Assembly: GCF_004379255.2 (NCBI RefSeq)
Contig: NC_056046.1
Location: 3,534,001 to 3,598,000, forward strand
Reading direction: 5' to 3'
Length of the DNA stretch: 64,000 bases
Source of the DNA: Salvia splendens
Taxonomy: Eukaryota > Streptophyta > Magnoliopsida > Lamiales > Lamiaceae
Below the pieces are notes generated by a model. That model saw nothing but the letters and a program-made list of their open reading frames with translations, ran no database searches and was not told the DNA's origin. How positions within the stretch are numbered: the stretch's first letter is position 1; each line of letters starts with the position of its first letter. The translations under genes and the position numbers were made by a program. Below, piece by piece: positions 45,001 through 56,281 of this stretch.

Positions 45001-47608
45001 ATGGCGGCAGGCGGGCGGAGCAGCTACTGCTACCGCGAAGCGCTCCCCTTCGGCGCCATGGTGTCGATGGAGTGCCTCAACGTCGGCCTCAACACGCTCT
45101 TCAAGTTCGCCGCCGATGGCGGCATGAGCCGCCACGTCTTCCTCGTCTACGCATACGGCGTCGCCGCCCTCCTCCTCCTCCTCCCCTCCCTCTTCTTCTC
45201 CCGCCGCCGGTGCGTCGATCTCTCTCCCCTGCCTTCTAATTCATTCATTTGTTAATTGATTCTCTGTTTTGATTTCAGATCGCGAGTGCTGCCGTCGCTG
45301 AATTCGTCGATACTGCTGAAGATGTTCCTGCTCGGAGCCGTCGGGTGAGTCGCCGTCCCTCGATTGTTGTTAATTTCAATTGATTGATTGATTTTGTGTG
45401 TTATTTGTGGAAGGTATGCTTCGCAGATAATGGGGTATACCGGCATCAATTACGGCTCTCCCACGCTGGCTTCCGCCATGAGCAACCTGGCTCCGGCCTT
45501 CACTTTCCTGCTCGCTGTCATTTTCAGGTCATTTTACTTTCCCCTCTCTCTCTGCAAATTAGTACTGTTTTTGTCCTTTTCTCATCTAATAATAAAGCCG
45601 TGTTTTAATGCAAAATTATTTAAAAAATAGATAGAAAAAAACACTAATTGAAATATGGACTCATTTTAACAAAATTAGTATTTCTAATTGTTGAACTCGA
45701 ATTATTAATGAATTATTATTATTATTATTATTATTTAAATTCGGTAATATATGAAAATATTGATATTAATTCTTTTAAACTAAAATTTAATGCATTAAGT
45801 GATTTTATGCTATAACTATGTAGTAGTGTATGATTTTAAGATTTATTATTGTTAGTCACGTAAGTGATAAAAGGTTCAATCTTTTTTGTCTGAGGTTATG
45901 AATTTGAATCCAATAAGCATATAATTGGGACCTCATAAATTGAAGAAGCGTGGTTTCGTGGTAACAATAATTGGACTTTGCTTTTACTCCATTTATTTAT
46001 TTATATAGTACATGGCATTAACTATGTTGCGTGTTTATAAGTCATCCTTTTTTTTGGCTTGTGCCAATAAGCCATTCTTGATTAATAAGAATTATTAAAA
46101 AGTGAAACCACACACACACTTAATATACACAAGATTATTAAATTGTGTAACACACCCACCCCACACACGACCCAACCCCACACCAATAATAGTTATTTGG
46201 AACGTATCTTTTTGTAACCCCAATTAAAAATTAAACTAAAAAGGGGATGTAGAATAGTGATGTGTCTATCCTATTTTTGTGTGGTTCGAATCTTCGAACT
46301 TTGTTAGCGGAAAAGGATGTAAAATATGCTTATGCTAATGCTAATTTTTTAATTCAAGGGTATATACTTTTACAAAATCAATTTTAGTCACATGTATTGA
46401 TTATGGATATCTCTCTTATTTTACTATTTATCCACTTTAATTATTTATTATTATTTTTATAAAACGAGTGCGGAAAAGTAAACGGGACTGCTAAAGCGGG
46501 ACGGAGGGAGTACGTGACAAAATTCTCATTGACTAAAATTTCTTAGGTTAAATAAAAGTGTCAAATGCAAGCTTTTGAATAACAGACGAAAATGACAAAA
46601 TGAGCACACTTATAAAGGGAATAGCTAATGCCGCAGGATGGAAAAGGTAGAGTTATCGAGCAGGACGAGCAGGGCTAAGCTTGCCGGCACAATCATCTCC
46701 ATATCAGGAGCATTTGTTGTAACATTTTACAAAGGCCCTACCATCAATGACTCATTTTCCCCCTCTCCGCCTTCACTGCACCAACTAGTACTCGAGTCAC
46801 CTCGATCGGACTGGATCATTGGCAGCCTATTCCTCACCGTTGAATATATGCTCGTGCCAGTGTGGTACATTCTTGTGGTAACTCCAACTTACCTACCTTC
46901 TTGATCAACTCCAACATATTTATTACGATTTCTCTATGATTGTCCTAAACCTAAATATAACTTGTATGTAGACGCATATTATGAAAGAATACCCTTCGGA
47001 GTTCACCATCATCTTCTTCTACACATCTAGCGTGAGCGTTCTAGCTGCAATCGCAGGGACTTTTGCAGAACCCGACTCTAGTAAATGGATGATCAGACCT
47101 AATGTTGCTTTGGTCTCTATGTTATGTTCGGTAAGTGAAGTAGAATGCGTAGTTTCGTGTATGTTACCTTCGTTTCCTCGTTTCATGGTGTGGATTTTTA
47201 CGTGTAGGGTGTCTTCAACTGTTGCATAAACAACTCTGTTCATTCTTGGGCCTTGCACTTGAGAGGTCCCATCTACGTTGCCATGTTTAAGCCTCTCTCG
47301 ATCGCCATAGCTGCCGCCATGGGAGTTGTCTTCCTCGGAGACACTCTTTATCTTGGGAGGTAGTAATAAATTTCTCAATATGGGATTCTGTTTTTACCAC
47401 ATAATTGTGTATTTCTCATTTTGATTTTGATGTTAGTATAATTGGAGCGACGATAATAGTGATCGGGTTCTACACCGTGATGTGGGGCAAGGCGCAAGAA
47501 GAGTTTGGTGAGATTGTGATCGAAACGACGACGGATTTGGAGTCGTCTACGGATCAAAACCATCCGTTGCTGCAAAGCTACAAAAGCCATGGCTTGCAGA
47601 AGAAGTGA
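45001..47608 (+). CDS. WAT1-related (nodulin MtN21/EamA) transporter 1, 7 exons, 370 aa
   Basis: Plant drug/metabolite-superfamily transporter with EamA domains. Inferred exons: 45001-45209, 45279-45344, 45414-45527, 46637-46877, 46972-47130, 47208-47359 and 47437-47608, GT-AG, continuous frame. Recognisable blocks are [69 protein letters not shown], then in the second half [20 protein letters not shown] and [20 protein letters not shown]. About ten membrane segments are expected. WAT1 itself is a tonoplast auxin exporter; other members carry auxin or amino acids, so the substrate here is open. The conserved N-terminus [11 protein letters not shown] supports ATG 45001 over the upstream ATG 44896. 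Intron 3 (1109 bp) holds a MITE fragment. Partner of the tandem copy at 48533. Confidence 0.92.
46455..46512. mobile_element. Right-end fragment of a Stowaway MITE in WAT1-like gene 1, intron 3
   Basis: Ends ...AAAGCGGGACGGAGGGAGTA, the typical inverted terminus next to TA. No left end is recognisable, so it is a remnant or has a very diverged partner. Confidence 0.55.
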
Positions 47609-48532
47609 AGTTATAATTGCTAAAGGAAATTAACAACCATAAGTAGATGGTTGTGGCCGTTTGATTATTTTGAATTGTTAAGAGAAGAATATACATAATT
47701 GTACATGTATGTATATTATAAACTTATTGGTCACATTGCAATATTTCGATAAGCCGCCAATGTTCATGATATAAGTTTAATGTGTCTATAGGAAAGAAAT
47801 ATACTTTTAAAGAAGAAAATGATGAATTATGCGACCTAAAGAGTAGTATATAACTTGATATATTGAGGATAAACATATTGTGGGGTAGTATTTACAAATA
47901 AAAAGAGATTAGATTTTATGGACATTTAAAATGGCTTTCTAAATTGGAAATGTCATAGTCATGAATCATTAGCCACAGTATCCGATCATAGTTAAATTTT
48001 ACTACAGTACTACTACTATTTAAAATGAATAAGTTGGAAGGAGCACCAATAATGTTATTTTGAGTTAGGCCATGATGTTGAATTCTATAAAAGTGACATG
48101 GAGCTATTTTTATATTGGCATTCTGATAAAATATTAGTATAAAAAAAGAGTATATAGAAGCATTCACACCAGACAAATTTTATATTGCCACTCTGATAAA
48201 ACTATAAAAAAGAGTATATAGAAACATTCACACTAGGCAAATATGTTGGTGTATTTTACTTATTTTCTTACTACTTTTTATCAGAGGATTTTTCTTAGTT
48301 TTCTGATTTTAATAACCATATTTTATGTTGCCGTCTCTTCGCCTCTCATATATTTTATAGATTGAGTATACATCAAACAATTTATAATAAATTTGATATT
48401 TATTCTATAATAAACAAAACAAAAAAAAAGCGTGGCTCATGGCACAGTTGAAGTAGACACCACTCCACACTCCCTACATTATTAATTACAACATTAATCA
48501 CCACATTAACTAAATAGTCTCTCCAATTAAAC
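47609..48532. other. Spacer between the two WAT1-like genes
   Basis: 924 bp holding the 3' UTR of gene 1 and the promoter of gene 2. A local direct repeat (about 48113-48170 and 48180-48240) shares TATATTG-CA-TCTGATAAAA and AAAAAGAGTATATAGAA. No independent gene. Confidence 0.6.
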
Positions 48533-50955
48533 ATGTCGACGGCGGCGAGAGGCGGAGCCGCCGGCAACCGTGATTACTGGTACAGAGAAGTGGTGCCGTT
48601 CGCGGCGATGGTGAGCCTGCAATGCATCAACGTCGGACTGAACACGCTGTTCAAGGTCGCGGCCAACGGCGGGATGAGCCGCCACGTGTTCATCGTGTAC
48701 GCCTACGCCGTCGCCGCCCTCATCCTCCTCCCCGCTCCCTTCTTCTCCCGCCGGTAGATTGATCTCTTCTGAAATCCATTTTCCAAATCAGTAGATTAAT
48801 CTCTCTATTTATTCACTTTTAGTATGAAATTGAGCAGCTCAGGAACTCTGCCGTCGCTGAATTTATCGATTCTGGTGAAGTTTTTTGTGCTGGGAGTGAT
48901 CGGGTGAGCGAGATCGGAGTTGACTTTTTTTGAATTGATGAATTGATTTAGTTTAATTCGATTAAGAGATTAAGTGTGTGTTGATTTTGGTGAAAAGGTA
49001 TTCGTCGCAGTTGATGGGATTCACAGGTATAAATTACAGTTCTCCGACGCTTGCTTCCGCCATCAGCAACCTCTCTCCGGCCTTCACTTTCGTCCTCGCC
49101 GTCATCTTCAGGTCACACACACACACACACACACACATTTGCTCTAATATTTTCATGCGTTTGAGTATTCAACGGCGTGCAATGTGAATATATTAATTAG
49201 TGAATAGATTGTTTGAAAAAATACTTAACAAATAGGTGGAGTAATGTAAAGAATTACTATTTTTAATGCAATGGCCCAACATTGAAAGCGACCGAAACTC
49301 GAAGCCCTGCCCAAACTGAAAGGCCCAATATTGAAAGCGACCAAAAGAGGATATTGTTGGTCTTTTTTCCATAAATGGGCCAACGCTTTAGCTTGGGAGA
49401 AAAAGTTTGATCGATCCATGCTATTTTAAAAAAGGATTAATTTATTTTTATTCCACCGAAAAGAACTTTGTAGTACTAGTATTATGCTAGGTTAGGTTAT
49501 CATTCGATTTTGTAATGATTTGGGATAGTTCTTGTATATTTATCGATTTTGGGAGTATTTTATTTAGTTGTTGATTATGGTCTGAATTGTTTGGTGACCA
49601 TTTTCGTAGGATGGAAAAGTTAGTGGCATCGAGCTCGAGAACTTGGGCCAAACTAGTAGGCGCGGTGGTGTCCATATCGGGAGCATTTGTAGTAACATTT
49701 TACAAAGGTCCAATCATCATCAATGCCAATGACCCTCTTTCCACTCCCCTTTCACTATATCCAGTATTCGACTCGGTTAGATCTGACTGGATCCTTGGTA
49801 GCCTATTTCTTACCGTCGAATATATCCTCTCTCCCATATGGTGCATTTTTTTGGTAACACGCCTGCCTCAATTCCATCTACATGGGACTATATATATGAC
49901 TTTGATGTTATTATATTGTCCTAATTAAAACTAAATTTAATATGCATATAGACACACATCATGAAAGAGTACCCTTCGGGATTGACCATAATGTTCTTCT
50001 ACTCATCTAGCGTGAGCCTTCTAGCTGCACTCGTGGGGATATTTGTCGAACCGGACTCTAGTAAATGGATCATCAGACCTAATATTGCTTTGGTCTCCAT
50101 CGTATGTTCAGTAAGTGGTGAAATTAGCCAAAAAACTATGAAATTTGGTCAAATTCTAGTTCGTCCCGTATTAAAAAAACAACCGAAAAATCAAGAAATT
50201 TGAATTGGTTCTCAATTGTCATATGACAAAATTTTTAGGTGAAATTGTATGTTTGTAGAGAAATCATACATGGATGTCAACGTCAGTTAGTAATGCATTG
50301 TTGCCTATTCATAAACAAAACTATATTGTTTGGTTTAAAAACATCATCAACATATTACATGTACGCAATCGTAACTTTGTTGTCGTGTGATAATTGAGAA
50401 CAAATCCAAATCTCATGATTTTCCAGCTAATTTTAAAAGTCACGGAATATACCAGAATTTGACAAAACTTTTGCGGTTTTTCGTCAATTTGGCCTACAAT
50501 CTCTCCACTACATTATTCCTAGCTAGCTAATTAGTTTCCTAAGTCATGTGTATTGTAGGGAGTGTTGAATGGTTGCATAAGCAATAGTGTTGATTCTTGG
50601 CTCTTGCACATGAGGGGTCCGGTCTACGTGGCAATGTTTAAGCCTCTTCAAATCGCCATAGCTGCAGCCATGGGAGTGATCATCCTAGGTGATACTCTTT
50701 ATCTTGGAAGGTAATGGATTCATAAGACAAATATTGAATCATTTTTTAATGGAAATAGAAAAATAATGTGCGTATTTTTTGTGGTGAGATAGTATGATTG
50801 GAGCAATAATAATAGTGACGGGTTTCTACACTGTGATGTGGGGGAAAGCAAAGGAAGAGGTGGGTGATTTTGTCACTGAAACAGGAGATTTGGAGTGGTC
50901 AACAACAGATCAAACTCACCCTTTTCTACAAAGTTACAAAGTCCAAGACTTGTAG
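48533..50955 (+). CDS. WAT1-related (nodulin MtN21/EamA) transporter 2, 7 exons, 377 aa
   Basis: Tandem paralogue of the gene at 45001. Inferred exons: 48533-48753, 48823-48903, 48998-49111, 49610-49853, 49952-50110, 50559-50710 and 50793-50955. Exons 3, 5 and 6 have the same lengths as in gene 1 (114, 159 and 152 bp) and all intron phases agree, so the pair arose by segmental tandem duplication. Blocks include [71 protein letters not shown] and [18 protein letters not shown]. The frame is open throughout, so both copies look functional. They diverge most at the N-terminus, in the loop after the fourth exon's [11 protein letters not shown], and in the cytosolic tail, where substrate or regulatory differences could lie (inference). 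Confidence 0.92.
50115..50505. mobile_element. Possible MITE in intron 5 of WAT1-like gene 2
   Basis: The left part reads TTAGCCAAAAAACTATGAAA then TTTGGTCAAATTCTAG. The right part, reverse complemented, reads GGCCAAATTGACGAAAAACC then GTTTTGTCAAATTCTGG. A second internal pair (TTGGTTCTCAATTGTC with ATAATTGAGAACAA) makes the block an imperfect hairpin of about 390 bp. Superfamily not identified. Related wording occurs around 62028-62290 in the alpha-dioxygenase intron 3. Confidence 0.55.
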
Positions 50956-51734
50956 GAATATGTTTGCCACCATGGGAAATTTTGGTGTCCAATTGCTGGA
51001 CATATAAAATTTATGAAGAATAAAAAAAGGTGTATATTGAAATGCATATGGGAAAGGGTGGTGTTCGACCTAATGTCACGGGTAATTATGATTCACGTCA
51101 CCTATATTTATATATGGTTTATGATTCTAAATTCTTGACTTTTCTCCTATGACAATATTAATATTAGATAGTCCCGATAATTTAATCTTGAGTAATCAAA
51201 CATCTCCAAGATATTCAAACATCATTATGGGCTTAGGCCAAGCTTTAAACTAACATGTCCAAGGCGTCTCGCGGTCTGTCTCGTCTAGTCGACATCTTTG
51301 AACTATAGTAAATTTAAATTATATAAATAGTTTTTAAAATTGAAAGTTTACATATTCATGAACCTTAAAAAAAATATAATAAGAGGACAATGTGTCAAGG
51401 TTTTGGACGTGCTCCTCTGAATTCCTTTTCATTTTTTGACTTTTTAAATAACAAAAAGTCCACTTGTATTTTATTTACATAAATATAACCTTATAATTTT
51501 CTTTACATATATATGCGCACGTGATAAGCGAGGTACCTACTATGTTACGTCTGATATTTTTGTACAATCATGGTCCATGGTCGAGACCACATTTATTCTT
51601 GTCGTAGTACTACATTTCATCACGTGTTACATTGGTCAAATACTCTTCATGTTTTAAATTGTTACTTTACAATAAATGAAATGTCATGCTTTGAAAATAA
51701 TGGTAATGTTGAAAGAGCAAATACTACAAAGTAT
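50956..51734. other. Intergenic, 3' of WAT1-like gene 2
   Basis: AT-rich DNA with the presumed 3' UTR of the upstream gene. No further feature supported. Confidence 0.6.
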
Positions 51735-51736
51735 TA

Positions 51737-51943
51737 CTCCCTCCATTCCTTGTTAATAGAGACATTTCTTTTCGGCAAGGATATTAAGAATAGTGTGTTA
51801 AGTGGATGGTGAATAAAGTAAAAGATATGAAAAGATAATAAAGTAAAAGAGAGTGTTACTTTTTGGGAAAAATAGAAATGACTCAATTATCTTGGAACTT
51901 TTCAAAATAGAAAAATGACTCAATTAACATAGAACATAGTGAG
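51737..51943. mobile_element. Degraded Stowaway-type MITE, 207 bp
   Basis: The left end CTCCCTCCATTCCTTGTTAA faces the right end ...ACATAGTGAG, with TA on both sides. The right TIR has decayed. Internal GACATTTCTTTTCGGCAAGG is typical of this MITE family. Confidence 0.6.
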
Positions 51944-51967
51944 TAATAGTTATTGGAGATGTAAAGA

Positions 51968-52430
51968 CACCTGATTAGGGCTGGGAAAATATACCGAAAT
52001 ACCGCACTTACCGTACCGAAAAAATGCCGAAAATACCGAATTTTCGGTATACCGTACTTTTCGGTACGGTATCATACCGTACCGACAGTTTTAGGTACCG
52101 TAAAGGTATGCATTTTGTATATACCGCGGTATACATCGTTATACCGCATCATACAGCAATTGCGGTATATACTGCAAATTTACGGTATATTCCGCAAATA
52201 ACATATACCGCATATTGCGGTATATCGAAATCACGGTACGGTATACCGACAAAAGCGGTACGGTAACGATATCTAAATTTTGGTATACCGACTTTTCGGT
52301 ATACCGCAATTGCGGTATACCGACAAAAGCGGTACGGTAAATGTATGGTTTTTGGTCATACCGCACGGTACGGTATGCGGTATGGCCATTTCGGTGCGGT
52401 ATACCGTACCGTTCCAACCCTACACCTGAT
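51968..52430. mobile_element. hAT-type MITE with 8-bp target duplication (element 51976-52422)
   Basis: CACCTGAT flanks the element exactly on both sides (51968-51975 and 52423-52430). The element begins TAGGGCTGGGAAAA and ends GTTCCAACCCTA, giving short inverted termini. Its 447-bp interior is packed with GGTATACCG, CGGTACGG and ACCGAAA units on both strands, making it highly self-complementary. An 8-bp duplication is diagnostic for hAT elements. No coding capacity. Confidence 0.88.
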
Positions 52431-53507
52431 CAAGTTAATCAAATCGAGTAATGAGCACATTCCAGGTCATGGAAAAGATCACAAACGGTCATGGTAAAAG
52501 GAGATGGATAGAAGAATATCTGATTCTAAGTTGTTCGCTAATTGTTGCTTAGATCAGCTTTATATTCCATTTCTAGATGCTTCAGTAGTCTAGTGGCGTA
52601 TATAATGAGTAAAGTGTCTGTGTAATGCATTTTGCAACCCTATCATTATTTATAGTAACACAGCTAGCAACTTTCTCTTCCTAAACAATGAGTTTCTCTT
52701 TATCCTTTGATAATAGTTGGTTATCAACTTGTACAGCAAAATTGAGATACAATACACAACTGCCTAATACTACTATATAAGTTCAACTTATTTATCTCTA
52801 ACCCTAATTATTTTGTCAACAACGCCGCCTTTTATGAAACACTCGCTAGATAACTCTTCTTCGGGTGGCTCGTTGGACATGTCGAAGGTGCTTCAGGTCC
52901 ACCTAAAAGTCAAGCAAGAGAAAACGAAAATAAGTTTGAGCTATATTTACTGGAAATTTAGGCTAAAAGATCACCAAGAAATCAAAGTTGAGGCTATTTT
53001 ATATAAATACCCCTTCAATTTTTCCTGCTTCTTCAATACTACATGTTTAATTAATGTTAAAAGGCGTATATACTAGGTTTGAATTATTCAGCAATCTATT
53101 TGTCACTTCCTTCACTTGAGTTTATCAAATTCTAAATGTCTAACGTTTGTCTCACGTGGAAGTTATGTATCTTGACTATTCAAATGAAGAAAATGTTTTC
53201 TTCTTAAATACTAATCCCTTCCGTATCCCATTCAAAATATCCATATTTCTTTTTAATCTTATCTCACTCAATATGTCCGTTTTCTATATTTATTTGTAAA
53301 TATATCTCTTCTCTCTTCTTAACATTATCTTTTGAAATTTGAATTATTTAATCCCCCAAATTTAGTCCATTTTTAACAGAATCGTTTAATTTTAACAGTC
53401 AACGCCACATTTGACCTTTGACCAGATTAGTATTTCTAATTGGGGTTTCTGAATTTGGTTTAGATTTATAGATTCAACACTTATTTCTCTTTTATCACTG
53501 AATATCA
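52431..53507. other. Intergenic AT-rich DNA
   Basis: About 1.1 kb without a supported gene. At about 53214 a sequence resembling a Stowaway left end (CTTCCGTATCCCATTCAAAA) has no visible right partner. An 87-codon frame at 52813-53076 has no recognisable domain. Confidence 0.5.
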
Positions 53508-53508
53508 A

Positions 53509-53640
53509 TGGCTGACGACGTTGAGTAGGTGTTTCGTCGTTGGTTTGGCGTGGGCCACCACTGACCGGTCTCTTGGCCAGGCCTTCTCTCAGTTCGGCGA
53601 AGTAATCGTTGTCGCAGAGAACGGATCCGACTCGATTCAC
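53509..53640 (+). pseudogene. RRM fragment of a glycine-rich RNA-binding protein (GRP7/8-like), disrupted
   Basis: Starts ATG GCT GAC GAC GTT GAG, the MADDVE beginning typical of plant GRP RNA-binding proteins, then meets TAG. Two frames away the sequence continues CFVVGLAWATTDRSLGQAFS and QFGEVIVVAENGSDS, the first half of an RRM including RNP-2. A loss of two bases around the TAG explains the switch. The remainder of the RRM is absent; the Gly-rich tail lies nearby on the other strand. Confidence 0.8.
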
Positions 53641-53682
53641 TCTGATCTGTTAACGGAACTGTTACTCTCTCTGTTACTACTA

Positions 53683-53925
53683 CTATAAATTTCTCCAGTC
53701 TCCCTCGGAAGAGCCACGGTCACCTGCCGCCGCCATAACTACCTCCTCCCTCTCGACGGCCATATCCACCGCCACCCCCGCCTTCTCTGTATCCACCACC
53801 GCCACCGCCTCCATAGCCTCCGCCATCACAACATGGGCCATGGAAACCGCCGCTGCGTCCACCACCGCTGCCGCTGCGGCCATCTGATTCCTGGCCATTC
53901 AACCCCTCGATCTATTCAATTCAAT
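53683..53925 (-). pseudogene. Gly-rich tail of the same GRP-type gene, inverted and frameshifted
   Basis: On the minus strand it reads MNGQESDGRSGSGGGRSGGF then GGYGGGGGGGYREGGG, GYGRREGGGSYGGG and, in a second frame, DRGSSEGDWRNL followed by stop. MNGQ-DGR is the end of the GRP RRM, and GYGRREGGG plus a terminal WRN are typical of GRP tails. The frame break is near 53720. Together with the forward fragment at 53509-53640 it indicates one GRP copy that was rearranged by an inversion. Confidence 0.8.
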
Positions 53926-54660
53926 TCAACACTAGATAGCAAATAAAGGGGGAAAATGATAGCGATTTTTTCTGATCTATTCTATTCAGTTCAACACTAG
54001 ATAGCAAATAAAGGGGGAAAATGATAGCGATTTTTTCTGATCTATTCTATTCAGTTCAACACTAGATAGCAAATAAAGGGGGAAAATGATAGCGATTTTT
54101 TCTGATCTATTCTATTCAGTTCAACACTAGATAGCAAATAAAGGGGGAAAATGATAGCGATTTTTTCTGATCTATTCTATTCACTTCAACACTAGATAGC
54201 AAATAAAGGGGGAAAATGATAGCGATTTTTTCTGATCTATTCTATTCAGTTCAACACTAGATAGCAAATAAAGGGGGAAAATGATAGCGATTTTTGCTGA
54301 TCTATTCTATTCACTTCAACACTAGATAGCAAATAAAGGGGGAAAATGATAGCGATTTTTTCTGATCTATTCTATTCAGTTCAACACTAGATAGCAAATA
54401 AAAGGGGAAAATGATAGCGATTTTTTCTGATCTATTCTATTCACTTCAACACTAGATAGCAAATAAAGGGGGAAAATGATAGCGATTTTTTCTGATCTAT
54501 TCTATTCACTTCAACACTAGATAGCAAATAAAGGGGGAAAATGATAGCGATTTTTTCTGATCTATTCTATTCAGTTCAACACTAGATAGCAAATAAAGGG
54601 GGAAAATGATAGCGATTTTTTCTGATCTATTCTATTCAGTTCAACACTAGATAGTAAATA
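53926..54660. repeat. 65-bp minisatellite, 12 anchored copies
   Basis: ACTAGATAGCAAATAAAGGG recurs at exact 65-bp spacing from 53931 to 54646 (12 positions; the last copy is truncated and altered). Unit changes are single bases, such as CAGTTC versus CACTTC, GATTTTTT versus GATTTTTG, and AAGGGG. A looser copy lies at about 54703-54800. The array starts immediately beside the inverted GRP tail, suggesting that the unit was amplified from sequence flanking that gene. Confidence 0.97.
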
Positions 54661-54799
54661 AAGGGGTAAATTAAATACACAATAATAAAAAACATCATAC
54701 ATCAGATCCATTCAATTCAACACTAGATCTAAATAAAATGATAGCAAATAAAGGAGGAAATCAAACTGAAATAAAAGACATTTTTTCTGATCTTCAACT

Positions 54800-55768
54800 C
54801 AATAGAGAGAGGAAGCTAGAAACGTTTCTAGTGTAAAATAGGGTTTATAAATATTAAATATATTAATTAGAAATATTAATATAGTCAAATATCATTTTAT
54901 TTACTTTGACGGTAAAAATAACGGTTCCGTAAAAAATGGACCAAATTCGATCCATTTTCATTTGTTCAAGACCCAATAATTCAAAATATAATGTTCTGGA
55001 CCAAAATCGTAAAATCATCATATGTTTAGTACAGCTTTTAACCTTTACTCTAAAAAATATGATTATCTTGAAAGGAACGAAAGAAGTACTACATTTCTTT
55101 TAGTAATACTATTTAGTATTAGTGTATGCCATTTTTTTCTTTTGAAAATTTCAAAAAAATTCCTTAAAAACATAATTAAACACAACATGCTATAACCTCA
55201 AAACTAGTAGTTGCACAATGAGAAGAGTCATGGTTCTACTTCTACATTTTTCATCTCTAAATTTGTTAAATTTAAAAATGAGACACAGAACGTCACATCT
55301 CTCGAAGTAATTAAACTTCCTACCTTAAACCAATTCAATTTGATATGACAATTCATGATTCATCTTTAATCAATACAAAATGTACTTATACAACAAGTAC
55401 ATGTAAAAGGAAATTAATTTATAATTATATATTGCATGTCCAGTCCTCATCATATAGTTACGTACTTTAATTCGATATGACAATTCATAATTCATCTCTA
55501 ACCAATCATATCAAAAAAAAACAATAACTTGATCTGCAGAAATTTCCGTCTGTAATCTTATTTTCCGTCGATAATTTATGCTCGATCTCCCAATAATAGT
55601 CCTATTTGGTTATGGGCCTATCTCACGGGTTTTAACTACATTAATACTCTTTTCATCGATAATCCACCGGTAATTATCGAGAGATTACCGTTGGTAGCTA
55701 TGTCGATAATCCGACTTTTTTTAGTGAATATAAAATGTATTACTAGACAATAATCGATAGTATCATAC
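54800..55768. other. Intergenic AT-rich DNA
   Basis: No gene or element supported. A word of about 20 bp (TTCGATATGACAATTCATRA-like) occurs twice (about 55339 and 55471), indicating a small internal duplication. Confidence 0.5.
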
Positions 55769-55771
55769 TTA

Positions 55772-56090
55772 GAGCATCTCCAAGGGGAAAATGTATATTG
55801 AGAAGGTATATTTTTCATTTACCTTCTTAAAAAAGTTATTATATCTTCTTAAAAAGTAATTGATTCCAAGAAAAGAAGATAAATAAAAAAGGTAAACAAA
55901 AATAACTGACTTTTTACCTTTTCTATCAAGAAAAGGTAAAGATACCTTTTCAAAGTGAAAGAAAGTGAAAGAATGTATAATACCTCATCTAATACCCTTT
56001 TCTATTAGAACATGAAATTTTATTAAGAAAAGTAAATATGATAGTTATTTCTATTTACTTTTTTATTTATTTTTTTCCTTGGAGATGTTT
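55772..56090. mobile_element. Tourist/PIF-Harbinger-type MITE, 319 bp
   Basis: Ends GAGCATCTCCAAGG and, reverse complemented on the right, AAACATCTCCAAGG. TTA occurs on both sides (55769-55771 and 56091-56093), the 3-bp duplication expected for PIF/Harbinger. The interior is AT-rich with repeated ACCTTTT and AAAGGTAA words. Non-coding. Confidence 0.8.
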
Positions 56091-56281
56091 TTAGGGAGAA
56101 GGATCCTCAAATGTGGTTGAAACCACAACATCCCTTGCTTTGCCCTAAAACGCAAAATTTTTTAATGAAACAGTTGCAAACATTTAATATTCAATTCATC
56201 CAACTACCCCAACCCCCTACCCCCAGCCGCCTACCCTACCACCCTACCCTACCACAACTACCCCCACGTTTTTTGTTATAA

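Noticed and set aside
44896..45255. Upstream in-frame ATG (44896) as start of WAT1-like gene 1
   Set aside because: The extra 35 residues are not family-like, while [20 protein letters not shown] from 45001 matches the paralogue's layout.
53720..53902. Functional glycine-rich protein gene on the minus strand
   Set aside because: It begins in the last RRM residues, lacks the RRM, and loses frame before the conserved C-terminus; better explained as an inverted pseudogene fragment.
53926..54660. Regular direct repeats that could suggest a CRISPR array
   Set aside because: The whole 65-bp unit is repeated with no variable spacers, and the context is a plant nuclear genome.
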